Counted from the first letter of the stretch, positions 8,417 to 17,442 are shown. The stretch is 64,000 bases of DNA from Brevundimonas sp. NIBR11 (GCF_027912535.1 NZ_CP115465.1:2088001-2152000), one strand, 5' to 3'. Numbers and translations: made by a program. The notes: generated by a model not told the origin, from the letters alone.

Positions 8417-10000
8417 CTACGCGTTCGCCAGCTTGTCCATCTCCAGGGTCAGGCTTTCCGCCTGCTGGGCCAGTTCGCCCGAGGCGTTGAGGAGGTCATT
8501 GGAGGCCTGGCTGGTCTGGACGGCGGCGGCGGAGACGTTGGCGATGCTGGAGGAGACCAGCTGGGTGCCTTCGGAGACCTGACTGACGTTGGCGGCGATC
8601 TCGCGGGTGGCGGCGGTCTGTTCCTCGACGGCGCCGGCGATGGCCGAGGCGATCTCGGCGACCTTGCGGATGGTGTCGGTGATGCCGGCGATGGCGCCGA
8701 CCGAGGTCTGGGTCGCGGCCTGCATGGCGGTGACCTGGGACGAGATCTCGTGGGTGGCGCGGGCGGTCTGGTCCGACAGGCTCTTCACCTCCGAGGCCAC
8801 GACGGCGAAACCCTTGCCCGCCTCTCCCGCGCGGGCGGCCTCGATGGTGGCGTTCAGGGCCAGAAGCTTGGTCTGGCCCGCGATGTCGTTGATCAGGGTG
8901 ACGACGTTGCCGATCTTCTGCGCCGCCTCGGCCAGGGACTGGATGGCGTCAGACGTCTTGTCCGCCTCGACCACCGCGTGCTGGGAGATGTTCGAGCTCT
9001 CGGCCACCTGACGCGCGATCTCGGAGATGGAGGCGGTCAGTTCCTCGCCCGCCGACGAGACGGTCTGGACGTTGACGGAGGTGACCTCGGCGGCGGAGGC
9101 GACGGAGGCGGCCTGCCGCGTGGTCTCCTCGGCCGTGCGGGCCATGCCTTCGGCGGTGGCGCGCATCTCGGACGCGGCGGAGGCGACGATGGAGGAAATC
9201 TCGGTGACCCGTTCGGCGATCCGCTTCTGGGTGGTGATGTCGGTGGCGTATTTGACGACCTTGAAGGGACGGCCGGAGAGGTCGAGGATCGGATTGTAGC
9301 TGGCCTGGATCCAGATCTCGCGACCACCGGCGCCGAAACGCTTGTATTGGGCGGCGTCGTATTCGCCGCGACCCAGCTTCTCCCAGAACATGCGGTACTC
9401 GAGACCCTGGGCCGTCTGGGGATCGACGAACATGGAGTGGTGGCGGCCGACGATCTGGTCGGCGCGGTAGCCGACGGCGGCGAGGAAGTTCTCGTTGGCC
9501 GAAAGGATGTTGCCGGCCATGTCGAACTCGATCACGGCCTGGGCCTTGTTGATCGCGGCGATCTGGCCCTCGAAATTGGCGGTGGCCAGTTTCTGGGCGG
9601 TGATGTCGGTGGCATATTTCACGACCTTGAAGGGGCGGCCGGTAGCGTCGAGGATCGGGTTGTAGGAGGCCTGGATCCAGATTTCGCGGCCGCCTGAGCC
9701 GACGCGCTTGTATTGGCCGGCGTCGAATTCGCCGCGCCGCAGCTTGTCCCAGAAGGCGCGGTATTGGGGGCTTGCCGCGTCGGCCGGGTCCATGAACATG
9801 GAATGGTGGCGGCCCTCGATCTGTTCGAGCGAATAGCCGACGGCCGAGAGGAAGTTGCCGTTGGCGCGGCGGATCGTGCCGTCGAGGTCGAACTCGATCA
9901 CGGCCTGGACCTTGTTGATGGCGTCCAGCATGCCGTCGCGCAGGAGCGCGTCGGCGTCGGTCGCGGTGTCGTCTTCGGCGCGGAGGGCGGAGGTGAGCAT
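8417..10000 (-). CDS. Cytoplasmic methyl-accepting chemotaxis protein with two PAS domains, 527 aa
   Basis: This is a soluble chemoreceptor. It has no transmembrane segment. Two near-identical PAS modules occupy residues ~31-138 and ~153-260, each with [22 protein letters not shown] and [14 protein letters not shown]. The signalling domain contains the hairpin tip around [21 protein letters not shown] in variant form. It ends LEMDKLANA and has no CheR-binding pentapeptide. The start ATG 10000 precedes the PAS domains directly; longer in-frame extension upstream is out of character. It is followed upstream by cheW (14 bp) and cheA and is probably transcribed with them, so it should feed the second CheA. 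PAS domains suggest internal redox, flavin or ligand sensing. Confidence 0.93.
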   Translation of the reverse strand: MLTSALRAEDDTATDADALLRDGMLDAINKVQAVIEFDLDGTIRRANGNFLSAVGYSLEQIEGRHHSMFMDPADAASPQYRAFWDKLRRGEFDAGQYKRVGSGGREIWIQASYNPILDATGRPFKVVKYATDITAQKLATANFEGQIAAINKAQAVIEFDMAGNILSANENFLAAVGYRADQIVGRHHSMFVDPQTAQGLEYRMFWEKLGRGEYDAAQYKRFGAGGREIWIQASYNPILDLSGRPFKVVKYATDITTQKRIAERVTEISSIVASAASEMRATAEGMARTAEETTRQAASVASAAEVTSVNVQTVSSAGEELTASISEIARQVAESSNISQHAVVEADKTSDAIQSLAEAAQKIGNVVTLINDIAGQTKLLALNATIEAARAGEAGKGFAVVASEVKSLSDQTARATHEISSQVTAMQAATQTSVGAIAGITDTIRKVAEIASAIAGAVEEQTAATREIAANVSQVSEGTQLVSSSIANVSAAAVQTSQASNDLLNASGELAQQAESLTLEMDKLANA

Positions 10001-10014
10001 GGCGGAGTCCTTGG

Positions 10015-10482
10015 TCAGGCCGCTTGGGCGTGGAGGGGGGCGTGAGGGGGTGTGAGGGTCAGGAACCGTTCGACGTCGAGGACCAGCATCAGCTCTCCGT
10101 CGAGGCGGTAGAGGCCGTCGCAGACGCCGCGCCAGTCGGGGCTGAGGGTGATGGGGGCCGGCTCCTGATCGGCGACGGCGAGCCACAGGACGTCGCCGAC
10201 GTCGTCGACCTGAAGCGCGTAGAGTTCGCCGGAACGCTCGACGATGACGCTCATGTGCGGAGCGTCGGCGGGGCGCGGCGCCATGCCGAGTCGTTTGCGG
10301 ATGTCGATGGCGGTGACGATCCGGCCGCGCAAGTTCAGGGAGCCGGCGACCTCGGGCGGGGCCAGGGGGACGACATCGATGCGGACGGCGGCGATGACGT
10401 CCTGAACCGACAGCACGGGGACGCCGAAGGTCTGGTCCGCGACACGGATGGAGACGAGGCCCTGGATGTGCGCGTCGGACAT
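10015..10482 (-). CDS. cheW: Chemotaxis adaptor CheW (second che locus), 155 aa
   Basis: CheW couples receptors to CheA. The sequence shows the SH3-like fold signature: [20 protein letters not shown], then [21 protein letters not shown] and a C-terminal [19 protein letters not shown]. Its ATG overlaps the cheA stop (ATGA, 4 bp), and the receptor gene follows 14 bp downstream. The C-terminal tail [12 protein letters not shown] is Pro/Ala-rich and probably disordered. The function is well supported by sequence and context. Confidence 0.95.
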   Translation of the reverse strand: MSDAHIQGLVSIRVADQTFGVPVLSVQDVIAAVRIDVVPLAPPEVAGSLNLRGRIVTAIDIRKRLGMAPRPADAPHMSVIVERSGELYALQVDDVGDVLWLAVADQEPAPITLSPDWRGVCDGLYRLDGELMLVLDVERFLTLTPPHAPLHAQAA

Positions 10483-13304
10483 CAGGCGGCGCCCTTCATC
10501 GGTTCGAGGGTTTCCGAGACGGCGGCGAGGAGGCCCTCCCCCTCCCCGCTTCGGGCGAAGTCGGCGAGGCCGGTCGGGCTGTCGAGGCGGTGGGCGCCGA
10601 GGCCGAGAAGCGGCGTGGCGTGCCAGGACGAGGCGCGACCGAAGGCCTGGGCCATCTGGCGGGCATGGGGGCTGGACGGCGAGGTGTCGGCCAGGATCAG
10701 GTCGTAGACGGCGCCGTCGTCGTGGAGGGCCAGGGCGCGCTGGGGGTCGGCGGCGACTTCCACCGCATAGCCGGCCTGGGCCAGCAGCGGGCCGAGGAGG
10801 AGCTGGGTGAAGGGGCTCTGGTCCACGACGAGGAGGCGTTTGGTCGCGGCGGCGGCGGGCGTCGCGACGGCCTCGGCGGGCGCGGCGAGACCGACCTTGC
10901 GCCACCAGATCTCGACGTCGATCAGTTCGGTGGCGCGGCCGGCGACGACGAGACTGGCGCCCTCGGTGCGCGAAGGGCCCTCGACGATGTCGACGATCTC
11001 GTCGACCAGCAGGCCGAGGCTGCGGTCGTCGCGGGTGAAGACCAGCAGCGGACGCTTGGCGCCACCGTCGAAGGCGGCCGGGCCGCCGTCGGCCGTGATG
11101 ATCTCCATCAGGGCGCCGCGATACTGGACCACCGACCGACCCTCGACCCATTCGATGGTGGAGGCGTCGAGCTCCTCGATACGGGCGACCTGGCCGAGGG
11201 GAGCGGCCTTCAGGGCCTCGGTCGCGGCGCGGAAGATGAGGAAGGGCTGGGTCAGTTCGACGGCCGTGGCGGCCTCGGGCTCGACCGCGTCGCCGCCGAC
11301 GATCTGGGGCGCGCCGGCCTCCAGCGACATGCCCTTGAAGTCCAGGATCATGATGACCGAGCCGTCGCCCAGGATGGTCGCGCCGGAATAGATCTTGAGG
11401 TGGCGGAGGATGGTCGCGACGGGTTTGACGACGATCTCCTCGGTGTCGAAGACCCGGTCGACGATCACGCCGAAGGTGAAGGCGCCGACGCGGGCGACGA
11501 CGATGCAGGCGTCGCTGCGCGGGGTCTCCGGCCCTGAGAGACCCAGCATGGTCTCCAGCGAGACGAGCGGCAGGAGGCGGTCGCGGAGACGGAGCACCGA
11601 CGCGCCGTTGATCTGTTCGATGCGGCGGCCCTCGGAGCCGTTGGCGCTGACCAGTTCGACGATGGAGCCTTGCGGCATGGCGAACCGCTCGCCGTTCGAC
11701 TCCACGATCAGGGCCGAGACGATGGAGAGCGTCAGGGGGATGCGGATGGTGAACCGGGTGCCGTGCCCCTCGGTCGAGGTCAGGTCGATGACGCCGCCGA
11801 TCTTCTCGATATTGGTGCGGACCACGTCCATGCCGACGCCCCGGCCGGAGACGGCGGTGACGGCCTGCGCGGTCGAGAAGCCGGGCAGGAAGATCATCTG
11901 GCGCGCTTCGGCGTCGGTCATGGCCTGGGCCTGCGTCGACGAGATGAGACCGTTCGCGACGGCCTTGGCGCGAATACGGTCAGCGCTGAGGCCGCGTCCG
12001 TCGTCGGCCATCTCCACCACGATAGCGCCGCCCTCGTGACGGGCCGAGAGGGTGATGCGGCCGGTGGCGGGCTTGCCGGCGGCGAGCCGTTCGGCGGGGG
12101 TCTCCAGACCGTGGTCCGCCGCGTTGCGGATCATGTGGGTCAGGGGGTCCTTGATCAGTTCCAGGATCTGACGATCCAATTCGGTGTCCTGCCCGCTCGT
12201 GACCAGTTCGATCTGTTTGCCGAGGTCGGAGGCGAGGTCGCGGACCAGTCGCGGCAGCTTGGCCCAGGCCCCCGAGATCGGCTGCATCCGGGTGGTCATC
12301 ACGCCTTCCTGAAGCTCGGACGTGACCTGGTTCAGACGATGCAGCGGTCCGGCGAAAGGACTTTCGGGGGCGCCGCGCAGGGTCTGGATCAGCTGGTTCC
12401 GGATCAGGACCAGCTCGGAAACCATGGTCATCAGGTTCTCGAGCACGTCGACGCTGACGCGGATGGTCTGGGCGGCGACGTCGGGCTCCGACGCAGGGCG
12501 CGGGGCGGAGGGTTCGGGCGCGGCGTCGGAGGTACGGGTCAGGAGGGCGGCGGTCGCGTCGGGGTCGGCCTCGAGCGCGATCAGGGCCGTGGCGACGGCG
12601 TCGAAGACCTGGCCGGTCTGTTCCTGAGTCAGGCGCGGGAAGGCGGAAGCGACGGCGGTGGAGAAGCCATCGTCGGAGACGCCGCGCGCCTGGGCGACGA
12701 GGCCTTCGCGCAGAGAGGCTTGCAGGCCGTCGAGGTCGACGCCGGCGAAGTGCGGGCCGATGTCGGGGTCGGCGACCAGGGCGCCGATGGCCGTCTCGCA
12801 GGCGGCGTCGAGCGTCGCCTCTCCGCCGAGCCGGTCGAGCATGGGGCGGGTCGAGGTCGCGGCGAGCGGCGCGGTCTCTCCGGCGAAAATGGCGTCGAGC
12901 CGGGCGATCAGGGCGCGGTCGTCGCCCTGGGGCTCGGTCCCGCTGACGGCGATGCCGTCGATGACCAGACGCACGGCATCGACCGCATCGAGGATGGCCG
13001 AGACCGCTTGTGCCGTGACCGGCAGTGTGTTGTCGCGAAAGCCGCCCAGCACATTCTCAGCCGCATGGGCGACGGTCTGGAGACGGCCGAGGCCGAGGAA
13101 GCCGGACGTCCCCTTGATGGTGTGGATCAGGCGGAAGATGTCGCCCAGCAGCGCCGGATCGTCGGGGCCCTGTTCAAAGGTGACGAGCTTGGAGTCGAGG
13201 GCTTCGATGCCCTCGCGCGCCTCGGCCACGAAATCCTGAATGACGTCGTCCAACGGTGTTCGCCCCAAAACGATGCGGACGCCGAAGCGGCCGATCTCGA
13301 ACAC
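10482..13304 (-). CDS. cheA: Hybrid chemotaxis kinase CheA with a globin-like insert, two CheW-like domains and a receiver, 940 aa
   Basis: Domains in order: HPt with phospho-His 61 in [13 protein letters not shown]; residues ~154-250 resembling a truncated haemoglobin ([11 protein letters not shown], then [17 protein letters not shown]); dimerisation helices ~280-345; an ATPase with the N box [19 protein letters not shown] and [12 protein letters not shown]; a CheW-like domain ~525-665; a second CheW-like domain ~685-800; and a receiver ~822-935. The receiver keeps Asp 828 and Asp 873, but the second acidic residue is Gln 829 and the conserved Lys is absent, so it looks degenerate. GTG 13304 has GGATAGG upstream; TTG 13253 is an alternative. 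It leads the cheA-cheW-mcp unit and is divergent from cheY. Confidence 0.93.
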   Translation of the reverse strand: MFEIGRFGVRIVLGRTPLDDVIQDFVAEAREGIEALDSKLVTFEQGPDDPALLGDIFRLIHTIKGTSGFLGLGRLQTVAHAAENVLGGFRDNTLPVTAQAVSAILDAVDAVRLVIDGIAVSGTEPQGDDRALIARLDAIFAGETAPLAATSTRPMLDRLGGEATLDAACETAIGALVADPDIGPHFAGVDLDGLQASLREGLVAQARGVSDDGFSTAVASAFPRLTQEQTGQVFDAVATALIALEADPDATAALLTRTSDAAPEPSAPRPASEPDVAAQTIRVSVDVLENLMTMVSELVLIRNQLIQTLRGAPESPFAGPLHRLNQVTSELQEGVMTTRMQPISGAWAKLPRLVRDLASDLGKQIELVTSGQDTELDRQILELIKDPLTHMIRNAADHGLETPAERLAAGKPATGRITLSARHEGGAIVVEMADDGRGLSADRIRAKAVANGLISSTQAQAMTDAEARQMIFLPGFSTAQAVTAVSGRGVGMDVVRTNIEKIGGVIDLTSTEGHGTRFTIRIPLTLSIVSALIVESNGERFAMPQGSIVELVSANGSEGRRIEQINGASVLRLRDRLLPLVSLETMLGLSGPETPRSDACIVVARVGAFTFGVIVDRVFDTEEIVVKPVATILRHLKIYSGATILGDGSVIMILDFKGMSLEAGAPQIVGGDAVEPEAATAVELTQPFLIFRAATEALKAAPLGQVARIEELDASTIEWVEGRSVVQYRGALMEIITADGGPAAFDGGAKRPLLVFTRDDRSLGLLVDEIVDIVEGPSRTEGASLVVAGRATELIDVEIWWRKVGLAAPAEAVATPAAAATKRLLVVDQSPFTQLLLGPLLAQAGYAVEVAADPQRALALHDDGAVYDLILADTSPSSPHARQMAQAFGRASSWHATPLLGLGAHRLDSPTGLADFARSGEGEGLLAAVSETLEPMKGAA

Positions 13305-13319
13305 AACCTATCCGCGCTT

Positions 13320-13380
13320 TTGGTTAATCGCGTCTGAATGAGGCAGTCGTGGCGGCCAGGCGCCGTTAACCAAGTCTTAT
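13320..13380. promoter_or_regulatory. Candidate CtrA-type boxes between divergent cheA and cheY
   Basis: TTAA-N7-TTAT occurs at 13366-13380 and TTAA-N7-TGAA at 13324-13338. The CtrA consensus in Caulobacterales is TTAA-N7-TTAA, so each has one mismatch in a half-site. The outer parts also form an inverted repeat, TTGGTTAA (13320-13327) and TTAACCAA (13366-13373). The position, 55-115 bp before the cheY start, fits a cell-cycle-controlled promoter. This is inferred from motif and context only. Confidence 0.4.
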
Positions 13381-13435
13381 CGCCGTATATCCTAAGGTTG
13401 TTTCAGAGGCCGCGCTATCGGTCTGGGGAGGAACC

Positions 13436-13822
13436 ATGGCGGTCGACAAATCCATGAATGTGCTGGTCGTGGACGACTACAAGTCGATGATCCGCATCGT
13501 CCGGGGCCTGCTGAACCAGCTGGGGTTCGTCAATGTGGACGAGGCGATGGACGGGCCGTCGGCGCTGGCCCTGATCCGGTCCAAGGACTACGGCCTGGTG
13601 CTGTCGGACTGGAACATGCAGCCGATGACCGGGCTGGAGCTTTTGAAGGAGGTCCGGGCCGAGGACCGGACGAAGGCCCTGCCCTTCGTCATGGTGACCG
13701 CAGAGGCCAAGGCCGAGAACGTCGTCGCCGCGCGGCAGGCCGGGGTGAACAACTATGTCATCAAGCCTTTCACGCTGGCGGTGCTGAAGCAGAAGCTGAC
13801 CACCGTGCTGGGCGAGCTCTGA
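13436..13822 (+). CDS. cheY: CheY-type single-domain response regulator, 128 aa
   Basis: This is a free receiver domain that is phosphorylated by CheA and would act at the flagellar switch or as a phosphate sink. Asp 13/Asp 14 (VLVVDDYKSM), phospho-acceptor Asp 58 (LSDWNMQPMTG), Thr 88 and Lys 110 (VIKPF) are all present. There is no output domain. GGAGG precedes the ATG. It is the first gene of a four-gene plus-strand unit (cheY-cheU-cheY-cheE) that repeats the order found in the main che operon. Its similarity to the cheY at 46747-47136, including V/L-KPFT after NNY, supports paralogy. Confidence 0.94.
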   Translation: MAVDKSMNVLVVDDYKSMIRIVRGLLNQLGFVNVDEAMDGPSALALIRSKDYGLVLSDWNMQPMTGLELLKEVRAEDRTKALPFVMVTAEAKAENVVAARQAGVNNYVIKPFTLAVLKQKLTTVLGEL

Positions 13823-13823
13823 C

Positions 13824-14138
13824 ATGAAGGCGCTGGCCGAGATCGAGGCGCTGAAGGTCGAGCTGGAAGGGGCGTGCGAGGCCCTGATGTCGGCGGCGCA
13901 GACAGGGCTGGAAATGGCGGCCGACACGCCGGTAGACGGCGAGATCGTCTCCCTGTTGTTCGCCGAGATTCTGGGCCTGTGCGCGTTTCAGGATCTGGCG
14001 GGTCAGAGGCTGGATCGGCTGGCGAAGCAGATCGCAGGCAGTGGAGCGGACGACCGACCGGACGCCCACCTGCTGAACGGTCCGGCCAACGGCGACGGTC
14101 TGGATCAGGCCGCCGCGGACGCCCTGTTCGACAAATGA
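13824..14138 (+). CDS. cheU: CheU-like mini-CheZ, 104 aa
   Basis: This is a short helical protein between two receiver genes. Residues 53-66 read CAFQDLAGQRLDRL, which matches the active-site helix of CheZ, where Asp and Gln four residues apart (here Asp 57 and Gln 61) catalyse CheY-P dephosphorylation. The last residues, LDQAAADALFDK, resemble the acidic amphipathic CheY-binding tail of CheZ. It is half the length of enterobacterial CheZ (~214 aa), so it keeps a catalytic hairpin and a tail but not the long bundle. It starts 1 bp after the cheY stop and overlaps the next gene (ATGA). By position it corresponds to Caulobacter cheU. The phosphatase role is inference. Confidence 0.75.
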   Translation: MKALAEIEALKVELEGACEALMSAAQTGLEMAADTPVDGEIVSLLFAEILGLCAFQDLAGQRLDRLAKQIAGSGADDRPDAHLLNGPANGDGLDQAAADALFDK

Positions 14139-14704
14139 GCCTGCCGACGACGCGCCTGGGCCTGAAGGGGGTCGAGCCGCTGATCGTGGACGACAACGCC
14201 CAGTCGCTGGAGGTGGTCACCGCGATCCTGATGGGGTTCGGCATCAACAAGGCGGTCAAATGCCAGTCTGTGGCCGAGGCGCGCGACATGCTGCTGTGCC
14301 GGGTCTTCGACCTGGTCATCGTCGACTGCGAGATGCCGGACGAGGACGGCCACGACCTGCTCCGCTACATCCGTTCGGACCCGCAGGGGCCCAACTTCAC
14401 CGTGCCCGTTCTGATGATGAGCGCGGTGACGCCACGGTCCAAGGTCGAGGCGGCGCGTGACGACGGCGCCAACTTCACCATCGCCAAGCCGGTGTCGCCG
14501 ATCACCCTGTTGGAGCGGATGCTGTGGATCGCGCAGAGCAGCCGGATGTTCATCTCCGACCCCGGCTACTGCGGCCCCGACCGGCGGTTCCGGACCGTGC
14601 CCTTGCAGGATGGCGTGAGCGAGCGGCGGAACGCCGACCTGATCCTGACCTCCAAGCCCGAGCGGGCCCTGTCGCAGGACGAGATCGACGGGCTGTTCAC
14701 ATGA
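14135..14704 (+). CDS. Receiver protein (CheYIII-like) with FliM-like C-terminal peptide, 189 aa
   Basis: An N-terminal receiver (Asp 19/Asp 20, phospho-Asp 64 in VDCEMPDEDG, Lys 118 in AKPVSP) is followed by a ~70-residue tail. The tail contains YCGPDRRFR (about 145-153) and ends LSQDEIDGLFT (179-189), almost the LSQDEIDALL peptide by which FliM binds CheY-P. It is paralogous to the protein at 45261-45860, which has the same GPDRR block. It may bind other CheY proteins through the tail, or its own receiver when phosphorylated. The ATG overlaps the cheU stop; its stop overlaps the next ATG. Confidence 0.88.
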   Translation: MSLPTTRLGLKGVEPLIVDDNAQSLEVVTAILMGFGINKAVKCQSVAEARDMLLCRVFDLVIVDCEMPDEDGHDLLRYIRSDPQGPNFTVPVLMMSAVTPRSKVEAARDDGANFTIAKPVSPITLLERMLWIAQSSRMFISDPGYCGPDRRFRTVPLQDGVSERRNADLILTSKPERALSQDEIDGLFT

Positions 14705-15177
14705 CGCGCGCTTCGACCGTCGCCTTCACGCCCAGGAACCGGATGGCGCGCATCCTGACGGGGCTGGATCGCAAAACCTTCGCCGAGCACGTCGCCGGGG
14801 CCGAGCAGGCGGTGCGGGCGATCACGCCGCGACTGGTCGAGAGCCTGGGCGGAGACGTCCGCCACCTGGTCGGTCTGTGTCGCCGGGGCGAGAGCGAGAC
14901 CTTCGGCCGGTGTCGGGAGATCGGGCTACTGGCGCTTGGGGTCGTGGAGACGGCGCGGTTGGCGGGCCGGCCGGAGCTGGCGGAAACGGCCAGGGGGATC
15001 TGGGAGATGGTCGATGCGCTGGCCACACGCGGGGTCTGGCATACCGACGCCCTGAGGCTTCACGCCGACGCCTTGGCGACCCTGATGGGAATGGAGGGCG
15101 ATGCGCCCGACGGGTCCGCTATCGCGCGGGAGCTGTCGAGAATGCGCGAAGCGATCGGGGCGGCGGTCGGCGCCTGA
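14701..15177 (+). CDS. cheE: CheE-like helical protein, 158 aa
   Basis: This is an all-helical protein of unknown biochemical role and the last gene of the plus-strand che unit. Its C-terminal half (IGLLALGVVETARLAG, then ETARGIWEMVDAL and W...LRLHADALATLM) aligns by eye with the protein at 44818-45264 (QLASSIVDLAGFF, DISDRM, W...VQVHAQALRLIL), which occupies the cheE position of the main operon. There is no HPt-type HxxKG motif and no membrane segment. It overlaps the receiver gene by 4 bp, suggesting the two products act together. Confidence 0.7.
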   Translation: MTRASTVAFTPRNRMARILTGLDRKTFAEHVAGAEQAVRAITPRLVESLGGDVRHLVGLCRRGESETFGRCREIGLLALGVVETARLAGRPELAETARGIWEMVDALATRGVWHTDALRLHADALATLMGMEGDAPDGSAIARELSRMREAIGAAVGA

Positions 15178-15186
15178 CGTGGCGGG

Positions 15187-17442
15187 TCAGAACTCGGGGC
15201 TCTGGCTCGCCACGAAAGTCTCCCACGCCTCGCGCGTGGAGAAGTCCAGGCCCTGATCCCAGGCCGACCCCATATAGTAGGTGAAGGGCACGCCTGGCGT
15301 GACGCGCAGCAGGATCAGATAGTTCTCCGCGTCCTGGGTGAAGCCCTCGACCATGGCCGGGTCGACCAGGATGGCGATGCCCAGGCTGCCGTGGCCGGGA
15401 TCCGAGGGCTCCCAGAACATCATCCGCCCGTGTTCCTGATCCCGGGTGATGAAGCCGGTCCCGGCGGCGTTGGTTCGCTTGTTGATGCCGATGGCGACGA
15501 TCAGAGGCTCGGGTGAATCCGACTGCAGCGTCGAGGTCATGCGGGTGAAGTTCGACCCCATGGGCAGGGAGAACTCGCGAGTCTCCCACACGCGACGGAC
15601 CACATCGACGGGCCAGGGATTGTAGTCGACGCTGAAGCGGGCCTCGTCGCCGCCCGTTTCCTCGATGCGATACGTGGCGAAGTTCCGGCTGGTCCACAGC
15701 TTGTTGTCGTACCAGACGCCCAGGCCTCCGGCGCCGCGCCCGCGCCCGACATCGTAGTAGTCCAGCCCCTCGCCGCGATCGACATGATAGCTGGGGAAGC
15801 GGAGCTGGCGGTCCATGAAGGGATAGCGGACGCGCTTGGCCCAGACGTCGATGCCTGACCCCGACGGCGGCTCGCGGCCCTGGAGCGTCGGGCCATAGAT
15901 GCGGTGCGCGACGCGGTCGTTCTCCCACAGGATGTCGTCGAAGCGGTCGGGCGCGAACCGGGCGACGGCGCGCGGGACCTGTTCCTCGGCCGTCGGCGGC
16001 GTCAGGCGTTCGATGCTGGATGGACGGCCCAGGGCGGCGGGGTCGTAGGCCAGGGCGCGGGTCGCCGCCATCTCGGCCTGACGACGCGCCTGCTCCTCCG
16101 GCCCGACGACCGTGACCGGCGCGGGCGGGGTCGGGGTGGTGGCGGCGATGACCTCCGCGCTGTCGCGAGCCGGCTCGGCTTCGGGCAGGGACTGGGTCGA
16201 GCCGTTCAGATCGGCGATCTCGATGGCCGCGAGGATGTAGGTCCCCGAGGCGTAGAGGCCGGTGTCGGTCGGCTGGGTCGAAACGGGCTGGTCCCCGGTC
16301 TTCTGGGCCGCGCCGACGAGGCCGTTCGGCAGGACATGGGCGTTCAGCCCGGCCCAGCCCCTCTGGATCACCGGCAGGTAGGTCGCGCGGTCCAGCAGGC
16401 CGTGGTTCACGCCCCAGGCCAGGGCATAGACATAGAAGGCCGAACCCGAGGTCTCGGCTTCAGGATAGCTTTCGGGGTCGAGCAGGCTGGCGCGCCACAG
16501 GCCGTCGGACTGCTGCAGTTCGGCGATACGCGGGGCCATCTGCTGGAACATGTCGACGTAGAACTGGCGGCCGGTGAAGTTCGCCGGGACGCTCTCCAGC
16601 CAGCGGGCCAGACCGCCCATGACCCAGCCGTTGGCGCGCGACCAGTAGATGCGGTCGCCCGAGGCGTCGCGGTGGTTTTCGTCCTTGAACCGCTCGTCGC
16701 GCAGGAACAGCCGCTCCTCCGGGACCCAGAGGCGCTCGGCGGTGCGACGCCACTCCTTGTCGGCGGCGATCAGGTATTTCGGGTCGCCGGTGATGGCCGA
16801 CATCCGCGCCAGGACGGGCGGGGCCATATAGAGAGCGTCGGCCCACCACCAGACCAGCTCCGGCGTTTCGGTCGGGCGGTTGAGGTATGGGACCTGCCAG
16901 TCCAGACGGGCGCGCAGCGGGATCAGAACGCCTTCCTGGCCACGCCGGGAATAGAGTTCCTCGTAGAGGTCGCCGATGGCGATGTCGTCGGCGTTCAGCA
17001 TGGTCGGGCCCGAGCGGGCGCCGCGGACGCTGTAGTTGTAGTGTTCGGCCACGGCGGTGAGGAACCGCAGGGTCTCGGGGTCGTCGGACACGCGGGCCAG
17101 TCGCGCGGCGCCGACATAGAAGGTCGCCGCGACCCAGTTGGACGACATCTGCGAAAGGTTGCTGCCGGTCGACAGGGCCAGCGGCTCGCCGGCCATGGCC
17201 GCGATCTGGGACGAGGCGACATATTCGGCGGCGGCGAGCGCTTCGGCGCGCGACGGCAGGTGGGAGGGGTCGGTGTCCAGCGCCGGACGCGGGCGCGCCG
17301 TCAGCCATTCCGCCTCAACGCCGGGCGACAGGACGGGCGTGGTCTGGGCTTGGGCGACAGGGGCGAGCGCGGTCGTCGCCAGCAGGCTCGCGATGAGGGG
17401 CAAAGTGGCGCGGCCAAAACCAACTCGAGAAGCGAATGACAT
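15187..17442 (-). CDS. Secreted GH88/GH105-type unsaturated uronyl hydrolase fused to a DUF4861-like domain, 751 aa
   Basis: The signal peptide ends near AQAQ (about residue 33). The N-terminal half is an (alpha/alpha)6-barrel like unsaturated rhamnogalacturonyl hydrolases: ELVWWWADALYMAPPVLARM, WSRANGWVMGGLARWL and ETSGSAFYVYALAWGVNHG carry the family signature. A Pro-rich linker (about 430-470) leads to a second domain with DILWENDRVAHRIYGP and FPSYHVDRGEGLDYYDVGRG, typical of DUF4861. These enzymes remove the 4,5-unsaturated uronic acid left by pectin lyases. Length is about twice a single GH105, reflecting the fusion. It is divergent from the GH28 gene. Confidence 0.88.
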   Translation of the reverse strand: MSFASRVGFGRATLPLIASLLATTALAPVAQAQTTPVLSPGVEAEWLTARPRPALDTDPSHLPSRAEALAAAEYVASSQIAAMAGEPLALSTGSNLSQMSSNWVAATFYVGAARLARVSDDPETLRFLTAVAEHYNYSVRGARSGPTMLNADDIAIGDLYEELYSRRGQEGVLIPLRARLDWQVPYLNRPTETPELVWWWADALYMAPPVLARMSAITGDPKYLIAADKEWRRTAERLWVPEERLFLRDERFKDENHRDASGDRIYWSRANGWVMGGLARWLESVPANFTGRQFYVDMFQQMAPRIAELQQSDGLWRASLLDPESYPEAETSGSAFYVYALAWGVNHGLLDRATYLPVIQRGWAGLNAHVLPNGLVGAAQKTGDQPVSTQPTDTGLYASGTYILAAIEIADLNGSTQSLPEAEPARDSAEVIAATTPTPPAPVTVVGPEEQARRQAEMAATRALAYDPAALGRPSSIERLTPPTAEEQVPRAVARFAPDRFDDILWENDRVAHRIYGPTLQGREPPSGSGIDVWAKRVRYPFMDRQLRFPSYHVDRGEGLDYYDVGRGRGAGGLGVWYDNKLWTSRNFATYRIEETGGDEARFSVDYNPWPVDVVRRVWETREFSLPMGSNFTRMTSTLQSDSPEPLIVAIGINKRTNAAGTGFITRDQEHGRMMFWEPSDPGHGSLGIAILVDPAMVEGFTQDAENYLILLRVTPGVPFTYYMGSAWDQGLDFSTREAWETFVASQSPEF

